A stretch of DNA of 64,000 bases, from the NCBI GenBank assembly GCA_949289935.1, contig CASEQD010000002.1, positions 65,847 through 129,846 of the forward strand, in the 5' to 3' direction. The notes under the pieces are model-generated. The model had not been told where the DNA came from. It made no database searches and saw only the letters and a list, made by a program, of their open reading frames with translations. This DNA comes from an uncultured Pseudomonadota bacterium (lineage in GTDB: Bacteria; Pseudomonadota; Alphaproteobacteria; RF32; CAG-239). Positions within the stretch are counted from its first letter, which is position 1; each line of letters opens with the position of its first letter. Both the position numbers and the translations under genes were made by a program. Positions 42,528-51,081 of this stretch are shown here, one piece after another.

Positions 42528-42561
42528 AGGGTCTGCGTTGTGAAACGCGGGCTCTTTTTTT
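42528..42561 (+). terminator. Intrinsic terminator of the M16 homologue
   Basis: A 12-bp stem with three wobble pairs (42528-42539 with 42544-42555) is followed by a run of T residues. Confidence 0.7.
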
Positions 42562-42673
42562 GTGCTTGCAGAGAGGTGAGACGACTTTGGTATAACTCCG
42601 CAATTTTCAGTGATTTGTTAATTTTTATGTTGTATATTAAAATGGTTAAAGGTTAATTTTAGGAGTTATCGCT

Positions 42674-44611
42674 ATGAAAATGTTGCTTATGTTCATGGTG
42701 GCTCTGGGCGGTATGGCATCTCAGGCGGGGGCTGAAACCCTTTCTCAGGAAGAGATGGTATCCGGTTTTTGGAGTCATTTTGAAGGTTTAAACGCGTTGA
42801 CTCTGGTGTTCGTTGCTTTGCTCGTGTTTGCCATAGCTTATCGTTTTTACGGTTTGTTTGTTGCAAACAAGGTTCTGCGCCTGGATGCAAACCGCGTTAC
42901 GCCGGCTGTCAAATATGCAGACGGGCATGACTATGTTCCGACAAACAAAAATGTTTTGTTCGGACATCATTTTGCCGCAATTGCCGCTGCCGGCCCGCTG
43001 GTTGGTCCGGTTTTGGCCGCTCAATTCGGTTATCTTCCCGGTGCGTTGTGGATTTTAATCGGCTGTGTTTTAGGCGGCGCCGTGCATGATATGGTGGTTT
43101 TGTTTGCTTCCGTCCGGCATAAGGCTCAAAGTCTGGCGACGATTACGGAAAAAGAGGTTGGTCCTTTTACGGGGACGGTTGCCGGTTTTGCGGTGCTGTT
43201 TATTTTGATTCTGACGCTTGCCGGTTTGTCGCTGGCTTGTGTCAGCGCTATGCATAATGCGCCGTGGTCGCTGTTTATTGTTGCGATTACCATGCCGATT
43301 GCCATTTTGATGGGGCTGATTATGCGTTATCGCAAAAACAGTGTGGCTCTGGCCAGCATTATCGGTATCGGTCTGCTGCTTATCGGCATTATTTCCGGAC
43401 ATTCCCTGATGCAGGAAGATGTTTTGGGCTGGATGTTTAACTGGGATAAAGATACTGTTTCTCTGGCTATTCCGGCTTATGGTTTTGTGGCATCGGTTCT
43501 GCCGGTGTGGCTTTTGCTGGTTCCACGGGATTATTTGTCTACTTATTTGAAAATCGGTACGATTTTGATGTTGGCTCTGGGAATCGTTTTTGTTCGTCCG
43601 GATTTGATGATGCACAGCCTGACTCCGTTTATTAACGGCGGCGGTCCGGTTATCAACGGTCCGGTTCTGCCGTTTATTTTCATTACGATTGCCTGTGGCG
43701 CTATTTCCGGTTTTCATGCCATTATTGGTACAGGGACAACGCCGAAGATGATTGGCAACGAGCGTGAAATTTTGTTTGTCGGTTACGGCGCCATGCTGAC
43801 GGAAGGTTTTGTGGCCATTATGGCTTTGATTGCCGCCTGCACCATGATGCCGGGCGATTATTTTGCCATTAATGCCACGCCGGAAACTTATGCTGCTCTG
43901 GTTCAGGCTCATCCGAACTTTAAAGTCGTTGATCTGCCTTTCTTTGAAGAACATATAGGGCTTGATTTGCACGGACGTACGGGCGGAGCGGTTTCGCTGG
44001 CGGTCGGTATGGCTCATATCTTCCGGAATATTCCGTATATGGATCATCTGATGGCTTATTGGTATAATTTTGCCGTTATGTTTGAGGCGGTGTTTATTTT
44101 GACGGCAATTGACGCCGGAACCCGTGTCGGACGCTTTTTCCTGCAGGAAATGCTTGGCAAGGTTTATCCGAAGTTTTCGGAAAAAGAATGGATGCCGGGT
44201 GTGGTCATTACCAGTGCTATTTTCACGTTTTTGTGGGGATATCTGGTTTATACCGGAAATATCAGCAGCATTTGGCCGCTGTTTGGTTTGAGCAACCAGC
44301 TGCTGGCTACCTGCGCTTTGATTGTCTGCACGACCATGCTGCTCAGGCTGGATCGCAAAAAATATGCTCTGGCGGTTTCAATTCCGGGATTATTTATGAT
44401 TGCGGTCACTTTCTGGGCGGGATATTTGCAGGTCTTTACGCAATATATTCCGAATAAACAGTATCTGTTGGCTTCTCTCGGATCGCTGGTTATGATTCTC
44501 ATGGTCTTTGTGCTGTGGGGAACTTTCCGGAAGTGGCGCGAACTGATGAAGATTAAAACAACCGTGAAAGATGAGTATGGCGAAGAAGTTCGCCAGCTGG
44601 CGGTTGAATAG
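42674..44611 (+). CDS. cstA: Carbon starvation protein CstA family transporter
   Basis: CstA-family proteins are polytopic inner-membrane transporters used for pyruvate or peptides under carbon limitation. The 645-residue protein has about 16 membrane segments. Conserved pieces are DGHDYVPTNKNVLFGHHFAAIAAAGPLVGPVLAAQ (residues about 78-112, given here only by its ends DGHDYVP and GPVLAAQ), GGAVHDMVVLFASVRHKAQSL near 136, GFHAIIGTGTTPKMI near 350 and IDAGTRVGRF near 479. An extra N-terminal hydrophobic stretch ending AGAETLS resembles a signal peptide. The start follows AGGAG by 8 bases. It is a single-gene unit with a terminator. Confidence 0.92.
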   Translation: MKMLLMFMVALGGMASQAGAETLSQEEMVSGFWSHFEGLNALTLVFVALLVFAIAYRFYGLFVANKVLRLDANRVTPAVKYADGHDYVPTNKNVLFGHHFAAIAAAGPLVGPVLAAQFGYLPGALWILIGCVLGGAVHDMVVLFASVRHKAQSLATITEKEVGPFTGTVAGFAVLFILILTLAGLSLACVSAMHNAPWSLFIVAITMPIAILMGLIMRYRKNSVALASIIGIGLLLIGIISGHSLMQEDVLGWMFNWDKDTVSLAIPAYGFVASVLPVWLLLVPRDYLSTYLKIGTILMLALGIVFVRPDLMMHSLTPFINGGGPVINGPVLPFIFITIACGAISGFHAIIGTGTTPKMIGNEREILFVGYGAMLTEGFVAIMALIAACTMMPGDYFAINATPETYAALVQAHPNFKVVDLPFFEEHIGLDLHGRTGGAVSLAVGMAHIFRNIPYMDHLMAYWYNFAVMFEAVFILTAIDAGTRVGRFFLQEMLGKVYPKFSEKEWMPGVVITSAIFTFLWGYLVYTGNISSIWPLFGLSNQLLATCALIVCTTMLLRLDRKKYALAVSIPGLFMIAVTFWAGYLQVFTQYIPNKQYLLASLGSLVMILMVFVLWGTFRKWRELMKIKTTVKDEYGEEVRQLAVE

Positions 44612-44632
44612 TTTTTAATCAGTTGATATTGA

Positions 44633-44660
44633 AAGGCCGGTAGAAATACCGGCCTTTTCC
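44633..44660 (+). terminator. Intrinsic terminator of cstA
   Basis: AAGGCCGGTA pairs perfectly with TACCGGCCTT around a GAAA tetraloop (44633-44656), followed by T residues. Confidence 0.85.
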
Positions 44661-44714
44661 GTATTTTGCAGATTGTGTTTTTTGTGTGTAACACAAAAAC
44701 AGGCAATTATAAAC

Positions 44715-44754
44715 TGAATAAAAAAAGAACAGCTGTTTGGACAGCTGTTCTTTT
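44715..44754 (-). terminator. Intrinsic terminator of the outer-membrane barrel gene
   Basis: AAAAGAACAGCTGT pairs with ACAGCTGTTCTTTT (44723-44754); on the minus strand it is followed by a T tract. Confidence 0.85.
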
Positions 44755-44769
44755 GCAAGGCGGATGCGG

Positions 44770-45921
44770 TTAAAATTTCAAACCAATACCGGTAATAGCG
44801 GCGTAGCCTTTGCTGTTGTCATCCGCGTATTTGTCGGCGCCTTTGGCATTGAGATATGCCCCGATGAGGAACAAATCAATATATTTGTTGGCGGAATAGA
44901 CATTTGAGAAAATATAAAGGTCATCGCTGTTGCGGGTGTTTTTGGCTTCCGTATGCAGATAAGCCAGGTTTGATTTGAATTTTTCGGTAAACTGATAGCC
45001 GACGCTGATGTTGTAGGCATCAGATTCACGATAGTTGTCAAACAAAGCCGGCAAGTAGGGGTTGTCCGATTTATAAGTAATCGGGTTTTTGTTGCCGTTG
45101 ACCCAGGCGTTTTTGTAGCCGGCGGCGATGTTGAATTTGTCTTTAACCCAGGTTACACCAAAAGACATTTCGTTGTCGGTGCCGTTGAAAATGCCGTAAC
45201 CAAACGATGTGTAGAGAGTCGAATCGTCAGGAAGTTCCCAGCGGTTTTGCATGGCGGCGGTGACACCGTCTTCGTTTGATTCATAATCAGCATAACGGCT
45301 GACCATACCGCGGCGGTTGTCATTTTCCGGCGTATATGAAAAGCCGAATTTGGTGTTGCCGAATAGTTCCGGCGTGATATATTTGATTTTTGCCGCACGG
45401 CCGTCAACCATGATTGACGTAGATTTTGGCGTGGCAAATTTTGTAGAATGTTTGCCGTTGCCCCAGTTCGGATTGCTAAGGTAGTAAATCATATTGGAAT
45501 CGTCAATGCCGAAGAAGGTGATGTCTTTGGCGCCTTTATGCAATTCATGGGCGGCACTGTAAACATAACCGACGGTCAGTTCACCGTATTTGGATTTATC
45601 GGTGATGAAAGGATAAAAACGCCAGTCGCCGTTGCGGTAATCTTTGTCGTGTTCACGGAAAACCAGTGTGAAGTTTCCGAAAACACCCAACTGGTGGTCA
45701 GGCGAAAAATGATAGTTTGCTCCGAAAAGAGCATCGGTGCGGTATACCCAGCGGTTGGGCATGGAATTGGTCGCATATTGTTTTTTTGTTTGAGAAATGC
45801 CGTAATAACCGCCCATCAGGCCGGAAGCGGTAAATTCCCAATTGTCATATTTGTATGAGGCAGCATAAGCCGAGCCGGACAAAGCTGACAAGACGGTTGA
45901 GAAAAAGAGAAGTTTTTTCAT
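44770..45921 (-). CDS. Outer-membrane beta-barrel protein, porin-like
   Basis: The 383-residue protein has a signal peptide (about residues 1-20, ending SAYA) and then a continuous pattern of alternating aromatic and polar strands, for example YKYDNWEFTASGLMGGYYG near 23 and FGVFGNFTLVFREHD-like strands, ending in the typical terminal Phe (GIGLKF). It is most like porins of the alphaproteobacterial type, but the exact family is unclear. The start has AAGGA 9 bases upstream. It stands alone with a strong terminator, as expected for an abundant membrane protein. Confidence 0.8.
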   Translation of the reverse strand: MKKLLFFSTVLSALSGSAYAASYKYDNWEFTASGLMGGYYGISQTKKQYATNSMPNRWVYRTDALFGANYHFSPDHQLGVFGNFTLVFREHDKDYRNGDWRFYPFITDKSKYGELTVGYVYSAAHELHKGAKDITFFGIDDSNMIYYLSNPNWGNGKHSTKFATPKSTSIMVDGRAAKIKYITPELFGNTKFGFSYTPENDNRRGMVSRYADYESNEDGVTAAMQNRWELPDDSTLYTSFGYGIFNGTDNEMSFGVTWVKDKFNIAAGYKNAWVNGNKNPITYKSDNPYLPALFDNYRESDAYNISVGYQFTEKFKSNLAYLHTEAKNTRNSDDLYIFSNVYSANKYIDLFLIGAYLNAKGADKYADDNSKGYAAITGIGLKF

Positions 45922-46053
45922 GAGATTTAATCCTTGTGTTGTTAATCTGATTAACGGGATTATTATAACTTAAAATTTCTTAACTTATGGTTTATGAAAA
46001 AAACACCTCTCCTATCTCAGAAAAGAGTTTATCCGGAAGAAGAGAAAAGCAGG

Positions 46054-46809
46054 TTAAAAAGCAAGCACCGGACGAACGACCCGACCGTTGGAGCCGGTGG
46101 GTTTTGTGTCGCTGTATATGCCGCCATGTCCATGGACAGTACAGAAGACCCATGCGTCGCTCTTTGAGAGTTCAGACGAAGACCAAATATGTTCGTTATC
46201 TTTGGTCAGTTGTGTTCCGCCAAGTTTGGAAATTGTGTTGTTAACAGCATCTAAATTTATAAAAAGGCTGTGTAAAATTCCTGCTGTCGGAAGCATCCAC
46301 TTACCTTTAGATGTCGGCGCTGTACTCGGAGCATAATTCAAGGCGGCATAGGCTGCAGGATATGTATTAGTATTGCCACTCTGAATGATCTTTGTCATAT
46401 TTCCACTGACATCGAAATCTTTGATTGCTTCCTGCCAGTCGGATGACTGAAACGCACCTGTATTGATCCTTTCCGTTGACCATGCAATACCTATTGCTAT
46501 TGGGCTGGCCGTCATGGCGTAACCGCATTTATCCGTGCTGCCACTGATATAAACAACCACTCCAATCGGGGTTTTGCCGGAGACTTTATCGCTCGTACAT
46601 GTTCCGTCGCTGTTCAAGATATCGGCGATTTTGCAGTTTTTGGCATAACCGGTGCACTGGCCGAGGACGGCTTTTTCTTCTTCCGGTTCAGGGCAAAACC
46701 AGTATTCGCCAAAGAAACATTTTACGCAATTTCCGGAATCGGAAGTTTCGGTATAACCACAAGGTAAAATATACCTTTTTGCCGGCGGAAAGAATCGCAC
46801 GCATTTCAT
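46054..46809 (-). CDS. Unknown Cys-rich protein with DUF1566-like C-terminus
   Basis: The 251-residue protein has a Cys-rich N-terminus (CGYTETSDSGNCVKCFFGEYWFC near residue 15, here in part) and a domain that ends GKWMLPTAGILHSLF, HIWSSSE, DAWVFCTVHGHGG and GRVVRPVLAF. The order of a W-LPT segment, a WSS segment, a W-V segment and a final VRPV is that of DUF1566 domains. The open frame continues upstream across the complement of tRNA-Gln, which must be artefact. ATG 46809 abuts a GGAGG site; GTG at 46800 has better spacing (9 bases) and may be the real start. No classical signal peptide is visible. Confidence 0.65.
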   Translation of the reverse strand: MKCVRFFPPAKRYILPCGYTETSDSGNCVKCFFGEYWFCPEPEEEKAVLGQCTGYAKNCKIADILNSDGTCTSDKVSGKTPIGVVVYISGSTDKCGYAMTASPIAIGIAWSTERINTGAFQSSDWQEAIKDFDVSGNMTKIIQSGNTNTYPAAYAALNYAPSTAPTSKGKWMLPTAGILHSLFINLDAVNNTISKLGGTQLTKDNEHIWSSSELSKSDAWVFCTVHGHGGIYSDTKPTGSNGRVVRPVLAF

Positions 46810-46950
46810 CCTCCACACTTTATCATCACTGGTTTTAGTGTAACATGGATTTTGATGCGTGTAAATCACTAATTTCATGCGGAAGTGAAAAAAATATAAA
46901 AAAAGGGGTTGACTTAAATGAGGAAATGTAGTACAAGGCTTTCTACTGAT

Positions 46951-47024
46951 TGCTTCATCGTCTAATGGTAGGACAGCGGACTCTGACTCCGTTAATCGTG
47001 GTTCGAATCCATGTGAAGCAGCCA
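46951..47024 (+). tRNA. tRNA-Gln (CTG)
   Basis: A 74-base cloverleaf: acceptor TGCTTCA pairs with TGAAGCA, anticodon loop CTCTGAC gives anticodon CTG, the T loop is TTCGAAT and CCA is encoded. Confidence 0.95.
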
Positions 47025-47032
47025 ATTCGAAC

Positions 47033-47072
47033 AGGGTTGCATTTTATGAGTGCAGCCCTTTGTTTTTTTTTC
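47033..47072 (+). terminator. Intrinsic terminator after tRNA-Gln
   Basis: AGGGTTGCA pairs with TGCAGCCCT (one wobble) around a nine-base loop and is followed by a long T tract. Confidence 0.8.
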
Positions 47073-47083
47073 GAATGAATGAG

Positions 47084-48853
47084 TTATTTCAGCTGAGTTT
47101 TGTAGAGCGAAGCATAGATGCTGTTTTCTTGTTTCAACAATTCGTCGTGTGTGCCGGTTTCGACAATCTCTCCATAATTGACAACGACGATTTTATCGGC
47201 ATTGCGGACGGTTGACAGACGGTGAGCTATGATGAAAACAGTGCGGTCTTTCATCAGGTTGTCAATGGCCTGTTGGACAACGGCTTCGGATTTGTTATCC
47301 AGCGCTGAAGTTGCTTCGTCCAAAATGACAATCGGGGCATCTTTGATGAAAGCCCGAGCGATGGCAATACGTTGTTTTTGTCCGCCTGAAAGCAGAACTC
47401 CCCGTTCGCCGATTTCCGTATCAAGGCCTTTTTCCAAAGTTTTAATAAATTCTTCAAGGCAGGCATATTTAACGGCTTTGTCCAGCTGTTCTTTTGTGGC
47501 GTCTTCTTTGCCCAGCAGAATATTTTCGCGAATGGTGCCGGAAAAAAGAAAGTTATCCTGAAAGACAATGGCGATTTTGTCGCGCAGAGAATTGAGCTCG
47601 TAATCACGAACGTCAATACCGTCAATGGTCAGCGAGCCGGATTTTATGTCGTAAAAACGCGGCAGAATGTTAACCATGGTTGTTTTTCCGCCGCCGGAAT
47701 TTCCGACAAAGGCAACGGTTTCGCCGATGTTGACTTTAAGGTTGATGTGTTTTAAGACGGGTTTGCCGGGAACATACTCGAAACAGACATCTTTATATTC
47801 AATGCCTTTTTCGATTTTTTCAAGTTTCTTTGCATTTGGTTTGCTGGTGATAGCGGGGGTTGCTTCCATCAATCCAAAAACGCGTTCCATGGCCATCAGC
47901 GACATTTGAACCGAATTGAAGTTGTTGCCGATGCTTTTTATCGGCGTATAAAGCATTATCAATGCGGTGATAAAGGAAACAAAACTGCCGGCCGTGATTT
48001 GATGCGTTACGATCAGGTAGCTGCCCAGCCAGATGACGGCGGCAATTCCCAAAGAAACAATAAAATGCATCAGCGGCGAAAGCATGCCGGTGCGCTGAAT
48101 CATTTTCATGCCCAGTTTGAAAACACTGTGCAAGGTGTCTTTGAATCTTTTTTCCTGATAGTTATATAAGTTATAGGAGGAAATTATTCTGTTGCCGCTG
48201 TAAGTTTCGTTGTAGTGCGTCATGATAGCCGCGCCGGAAAAAATTGTTTTTTTCATGATGCTTTGAATCCGGCGGCGGACTCTGGTGAGAGGAAACAATG
48301 CTCCCAATAAGACGATAACGGCGACGATGGCCAGCTGCCAAGAGTTATAAAACAAAACACCGATTAAAGACAGGGATGAAAAAACTCTGGTGGTGAACAG
48401 TTTAAGATTTGACAGCAGACCACTGCAAGCCATGTCTACATCATTGTTAAAGCGAAAGAGAATTTCTCCGGAGTTCCTTTTATCAAAAAAAGCGGCGTTG
48501 TATCGCATCAGTTTTTCGAAAAGCTTTAATTTTACGTCCATGGATATTTTTTGGCCGACCCAGGTGTTTAAATAAGTTGCCGTATAGTTTAACAAACTTT
48601 GAATGCAGCTGAAAATAATTATTAAAACAGGAATGAGGATGGTTGATGAAGCTGTTGCCCCTTTTTCGACCATAACCACATCCATGTAAGGGCGCAGCGA
48701 CCAGGCGATAACCGCATCCATGCTGCCGATGGGAATGGTGATTAAGACGGCAATCAATGCCCGGAACCAATAAGGACGAACGTAAACGAGAATTTTACGA
48801 TAGTTTTGTACCAGATACAGAGAATTAAATTTTTGTTTTATGCGGGCAAACAT
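47084..48853 (-). CDS. MsbA-like ABC exporter (lipid A or lipid flippase type)
   Basis: This 589-residue half-transporter joins a six-helix membrane domain (about residues 20-320) to an ATPase. Walker A GNSGGGKTTM is near residue 382, the Q loop FQDNFLFSGTIRENILLG near 427, the signature LLSGGQKQRIAIARAF near 484 and Walker B APIVILDEATSALD near 503. It is most like MsbA, which flips lipid A core, but close relatives export other lipids or drugs, so no symbol is given. It stands alone between tRNA-Gln and tRNA-Thr. Confidence 0.88.
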   Translation of the reverse strand: MFARIKQKFNSLYLVQNYRKILVYVRPYWFRALIAVLITIPIGSMDAVIAWSLRPYMDVVMVEKGATASSTILIPVLIIIFSCIQSLLNYTATYLNTWVGQKISMDVKLKLFEKLMRYNAAFFDKRNSGEILFRFNNDVDMACSGLLSNLKLFTTRVFSSLSLIGVLFYNSWQLAIVAVIVLLGALFPLTRVRRRIQSIMKKTIFSGAAIMTHYNETYSGNRIISSYNLYNYQEKRFKDTLHSVFKLGMKMIQRTGMLSPLMHFIVSLGIAAVIWLGSYLIVTHQITAGSFVSFITALIMLYTPIKSIGNNFNSVQMSLMAMERVFGLMEATPAITSKPNAKKLEKIEKGIEYKDVCFEYVPGKPVLKHINLKVNIGETVAFVGNSGGGKTTMVNILPRFYDIKSGSLTIDGIDVRDYELNSLRDKIAIVFQDNFLFSGTIRENILLGKEDATKEQLDKAVKYACLEEFIKTLEKGLDTEIGERGVLLSGGQKQRIAIARAFIKDAPIVILDEATSALDNKSEAVVQQAIDNLMKDRTVFIIAHRLSTVRNADKIVVVNYGEIVETGTHDELLKQENSIYASLYKTQLK

Positions 48854-48907
48854 TATTTTCTGCAGAATGTTTTTTGTGGATATAATTATAAATCCATATT
48901 TTGAAAA

Positions 48908-48983
48908 TGGTGCCGACAGAGAGACTTGAACTCCCGACCCGCTGATTACAAATCAGCTGCTCTACCAACTGAGCTATGTCGGC
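48908..48983 (-). tRNA. tRNA-Thr (TGT)
   Basis: A 76-base cloverleaf on the minus strand: acceptor GCCGACA pairs with TGTCGGC, anticodon loop TTGTAAT gives anticodon TGT, and CCA is encoded. It lies 54 bases upstream of the ABC exporter. Confidence 0.95.
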
Positions 48984-49065
48984 CATGCTTTCGCCGGTTT
49001 TTATATATGAAGGAACCGGCGATGTCAATAAAAAATATTTTTTATTGTTTCAGAGCCATGAATAA

Positions 49066-49437
49066 TTATTTTTTATTTTTGCTTTCAGCACACAGCAAAA
49101 ATACAACAAACAAGGGACCGACGGCAGGAATGAGCGCTGCCAGAAGATACCAGGGAGAAATTTGCGCATCGTTCAGGCGCCGGATGGCGATGGCAATTGT
49201 CGGCATGATTAATGCGATGGATATCAGGCCGCCGATGATGCGGATTGCCGGCATGAAAAAAACGGGAAAAATCATTTCCAGAGCCGGAAAAAAGCCGACC
49301 ACGCCTAACCAGATTAAAAAGTATCTGGTGAAGTCGGTCAGATTTGTCTTTCCGTAAAAATCCATATACTGGGTTTTTAATACTTCTACGAAATTTTTCA
49401 TTACCAGAGATTTTATCTCTTCTTTATATAATTCCAT
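49066..49437 (-). CDS. DUF805 family membrane protein
   Basis: The 123-residue protein has three to four membrane segments and the DUF805 features YGKTNLTDFTRYFL near residue 28, IAIAIRRLNDAQISPWYLL near 80 (the RRLHD-SGW position) and GPLFVVFLL near 106. Function is unknown. The start at 49437 has AAGGAG 8 bases upstream. It is a single gene; tRNA-Thr follows on the same strand. Confidence 0.82.
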   Translation of the reverse strand: MELYKEEIKSLVMKNFVEVLKTQYMDFYGKTNLTDFTRYFLIWLGVVGFFPALEMIFPVFFMPAIRIIGGLISIALIMPTIAIAIRRLNDAQISPWYLLAALIPAVGPLFVVFLLCAESKNKK

Positions 49438-49527
49438 GGATTTTCTCCTTGTGTTATTCTCTGACTTTTATCTAACTCCCGGGTTTTTAAAAAAGCAAGA
49501 TAAAAATGCAGATATACACGGCAAAGT

Positions 49528-50898
49528 TTAATGCCAGGGTAATTCGGTGATGTGGTGGCAAAACAGATATTTGCGTCCGATTTTGCGAATGACCATGAAA
49601 TAACCGATTGTGACAACCGCCGCGCCGCCGATCCAGGCTATCGGGCTGGCGAAACATACGCCGATAAAACCGAAATGATGCGCCAGGACAATTGCCGCAA
49701 AAGAACGCATGCCCAGTTCGGCGATGCTGGATACAAGCGGAATAAACGGCTGTCCGAGACCTTGCAGGGCATTGCGGTAAATGAATATCTGTCCCAGGAA
49801 AAAGTAGAATATAACGCTGATGTTCAGATAGGTTTTGGCTTCGCCGATGACGATTTCGTTTCGTTCTTTGGTAAATATTTCAACCAGATTTTCTCCGGCG
49901 AGAAAAATTATGGCGGCCATGACAATGCTGAGGATTAACGAAATAACGGAGCAATTGTAAACGCCGCGGCGAATGCGTCCGATCAGGCCGGCGCCGTAAT
50001 TCTGAGCCGTGAATGTCGCCATGGCAATGCCGAAGGATACCATCGGCTGCGCCGCCAGCTGCTCTATCCGCATGGCCGAAGTGAACGCGGCAATCGTCAG
50101 CGGACCAAAGGTGTTGCAGACGCTTTGGATGACCATGGAGCTCAGGGCTATGATGGAAAACTGCACCGACATCGGCGCTGCAATGCCGATATGTTCTTTA
50201 CAGGTTTTCCAGTCGAGTTTCCAATCCTGTTTGTGCAAGTGGAGAATAGGAAATTTTTTTGAAATGTAAATGAGGCAGCAGACAACGGATATGCTCAGGG
50301 ATATCAGTGTTCCGAGAGCGGAACCTTCCACGCCGAATCCGCAGGCGTAGATGAGAAACCAGTTTAAGATGATGTTTATGATTGTGGCGAAAATCAAAAA
50401 ATAAAGCGGCGTACGGCTGTCGCCCAGAGCACGGATGATGCCGGACAGCAGGTTGTAAAAGACAATCATGATCAAGCCATAGGCAATGATGGAGATGAAG
50501 GTGAGCGCTTCTTTGAAAATTTCTTCGGGCACATTCATCATACGGAGGATTTCAGGCAGAAAAAAGTGAAGAATTAAACTGAAAAAAAGCGTGAAAATCG
50601 TGCTGATGACGGTTGATGCGGCAACCGAGCGGCGCATGTTTACAAAATCGTTGGCGCCGAATCGCTGAGCCGTAATGACGGTCAGTCCGCTGGTGAAACC
50701 GATGGTTACGGCGATTAACAAAAAAAACAGAGGACCGGTTGCCCCGACGGCTGCGAGAGAGTTTATTCCCAGCAGACGGCCGACGATGATGGTGTCGGAA
50801 ATGCTGTAAAGCTGTTGGAATATATTGCCGATCAGCAGCGGAATGGTAAATTGTATAATGAGTTTGACCGGTGAGCCGGAAGTCATGTTTTGTATCAT
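49528..50898 (-). CDS. MATE family efflux transporter
   Basis: The 456-residue protein is a twelve-helix MATE exporter, which uses a sodium or proton gradient to export organic compounds. The N-terminus MTSGSPVKLIIQFTIPLLIGN and segments YSISDTIIVGRLLG near 26, GATGPLFFLLIAVTIGF near 46 and RNALQGLGQPFIPL near 372 are typical. It is most like the MepA/DinF-type group. Its substrate cannot be told from sequence. Confidence 0.92.
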   Translation of the reverse strand: MIQNMTSGSPVKLIIQFTIPLLIGNIFQQLYSISDTIIVGRLLGINSLAAVGATGPLFFLLIAVTIGFTSGLTVITAQRFGANDFVNMRRSVAASTVISTIFTLFFSLILHFFLPEILRMMNVPEEIFKEALTFISIIAYGLIMIVFYNLLSGIIRALGDSRTPLYFLIFATIINIILNWFLIYACGFGVEGSALGTLISLSISVVCCLIYISKKFPILHLHKQDWKLDWKTCKEHIGIAAPMSVQFSIIALSSMVIQSVCNTFGPLTIAAFTSAMRIEQLAAQPMVSFGIAMATFTAQNYGAGLIGRIRRGVYNCSVISLILSIVMAAIIFLAGENLVEIFTKERNEIVIGEAKTYLNISVIFYFFLGQIFIYRNALQGLGQPFIPLVSSIAELGMRSFAAIVLAHHFGFIGVCFASPIAWIGGAAVVTIGYFMVIRKIGRKYLFCHHITELPWH

Positions 50899-51081
50899 TG
50901 TTTTTTATTCCCGATTTTTTCCATCTGCTTATATATATTTATTATTTTTTTTATACAAGAGGTTTGTTGAAAAATGTGATGTTGTCAAATTTCGGAAATT
51001 TAGACTTGATTTATTTTGCAGCTTCGGGTTATTTTGGAGAAGCGTTTTAACAGCTTGACGGAAACCGGATACGGAGGAGAA

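Noticed and set aside
43070-44047. Minus-strand ORF of 325 codons opposite cstA
   Set aside because: Shadow frame; extreme His/Asn/Gln/Arg composition typical of antisense to a hydrophobic protein.
45987-46244. Plus-strand ORF of 85 codons between the barrel gene and the 46054 gene
   Set aside because: It overlaps the end of the DUF1566-like gene on the other strand and has no ribosome site.
46810-47025. Upstream extension of the 46054 gene, starting MAASHGFEPRLTES
   Set aside because: It is the complement of tRNA-Gln. The ribosome site near 46812 supports a start after this part.
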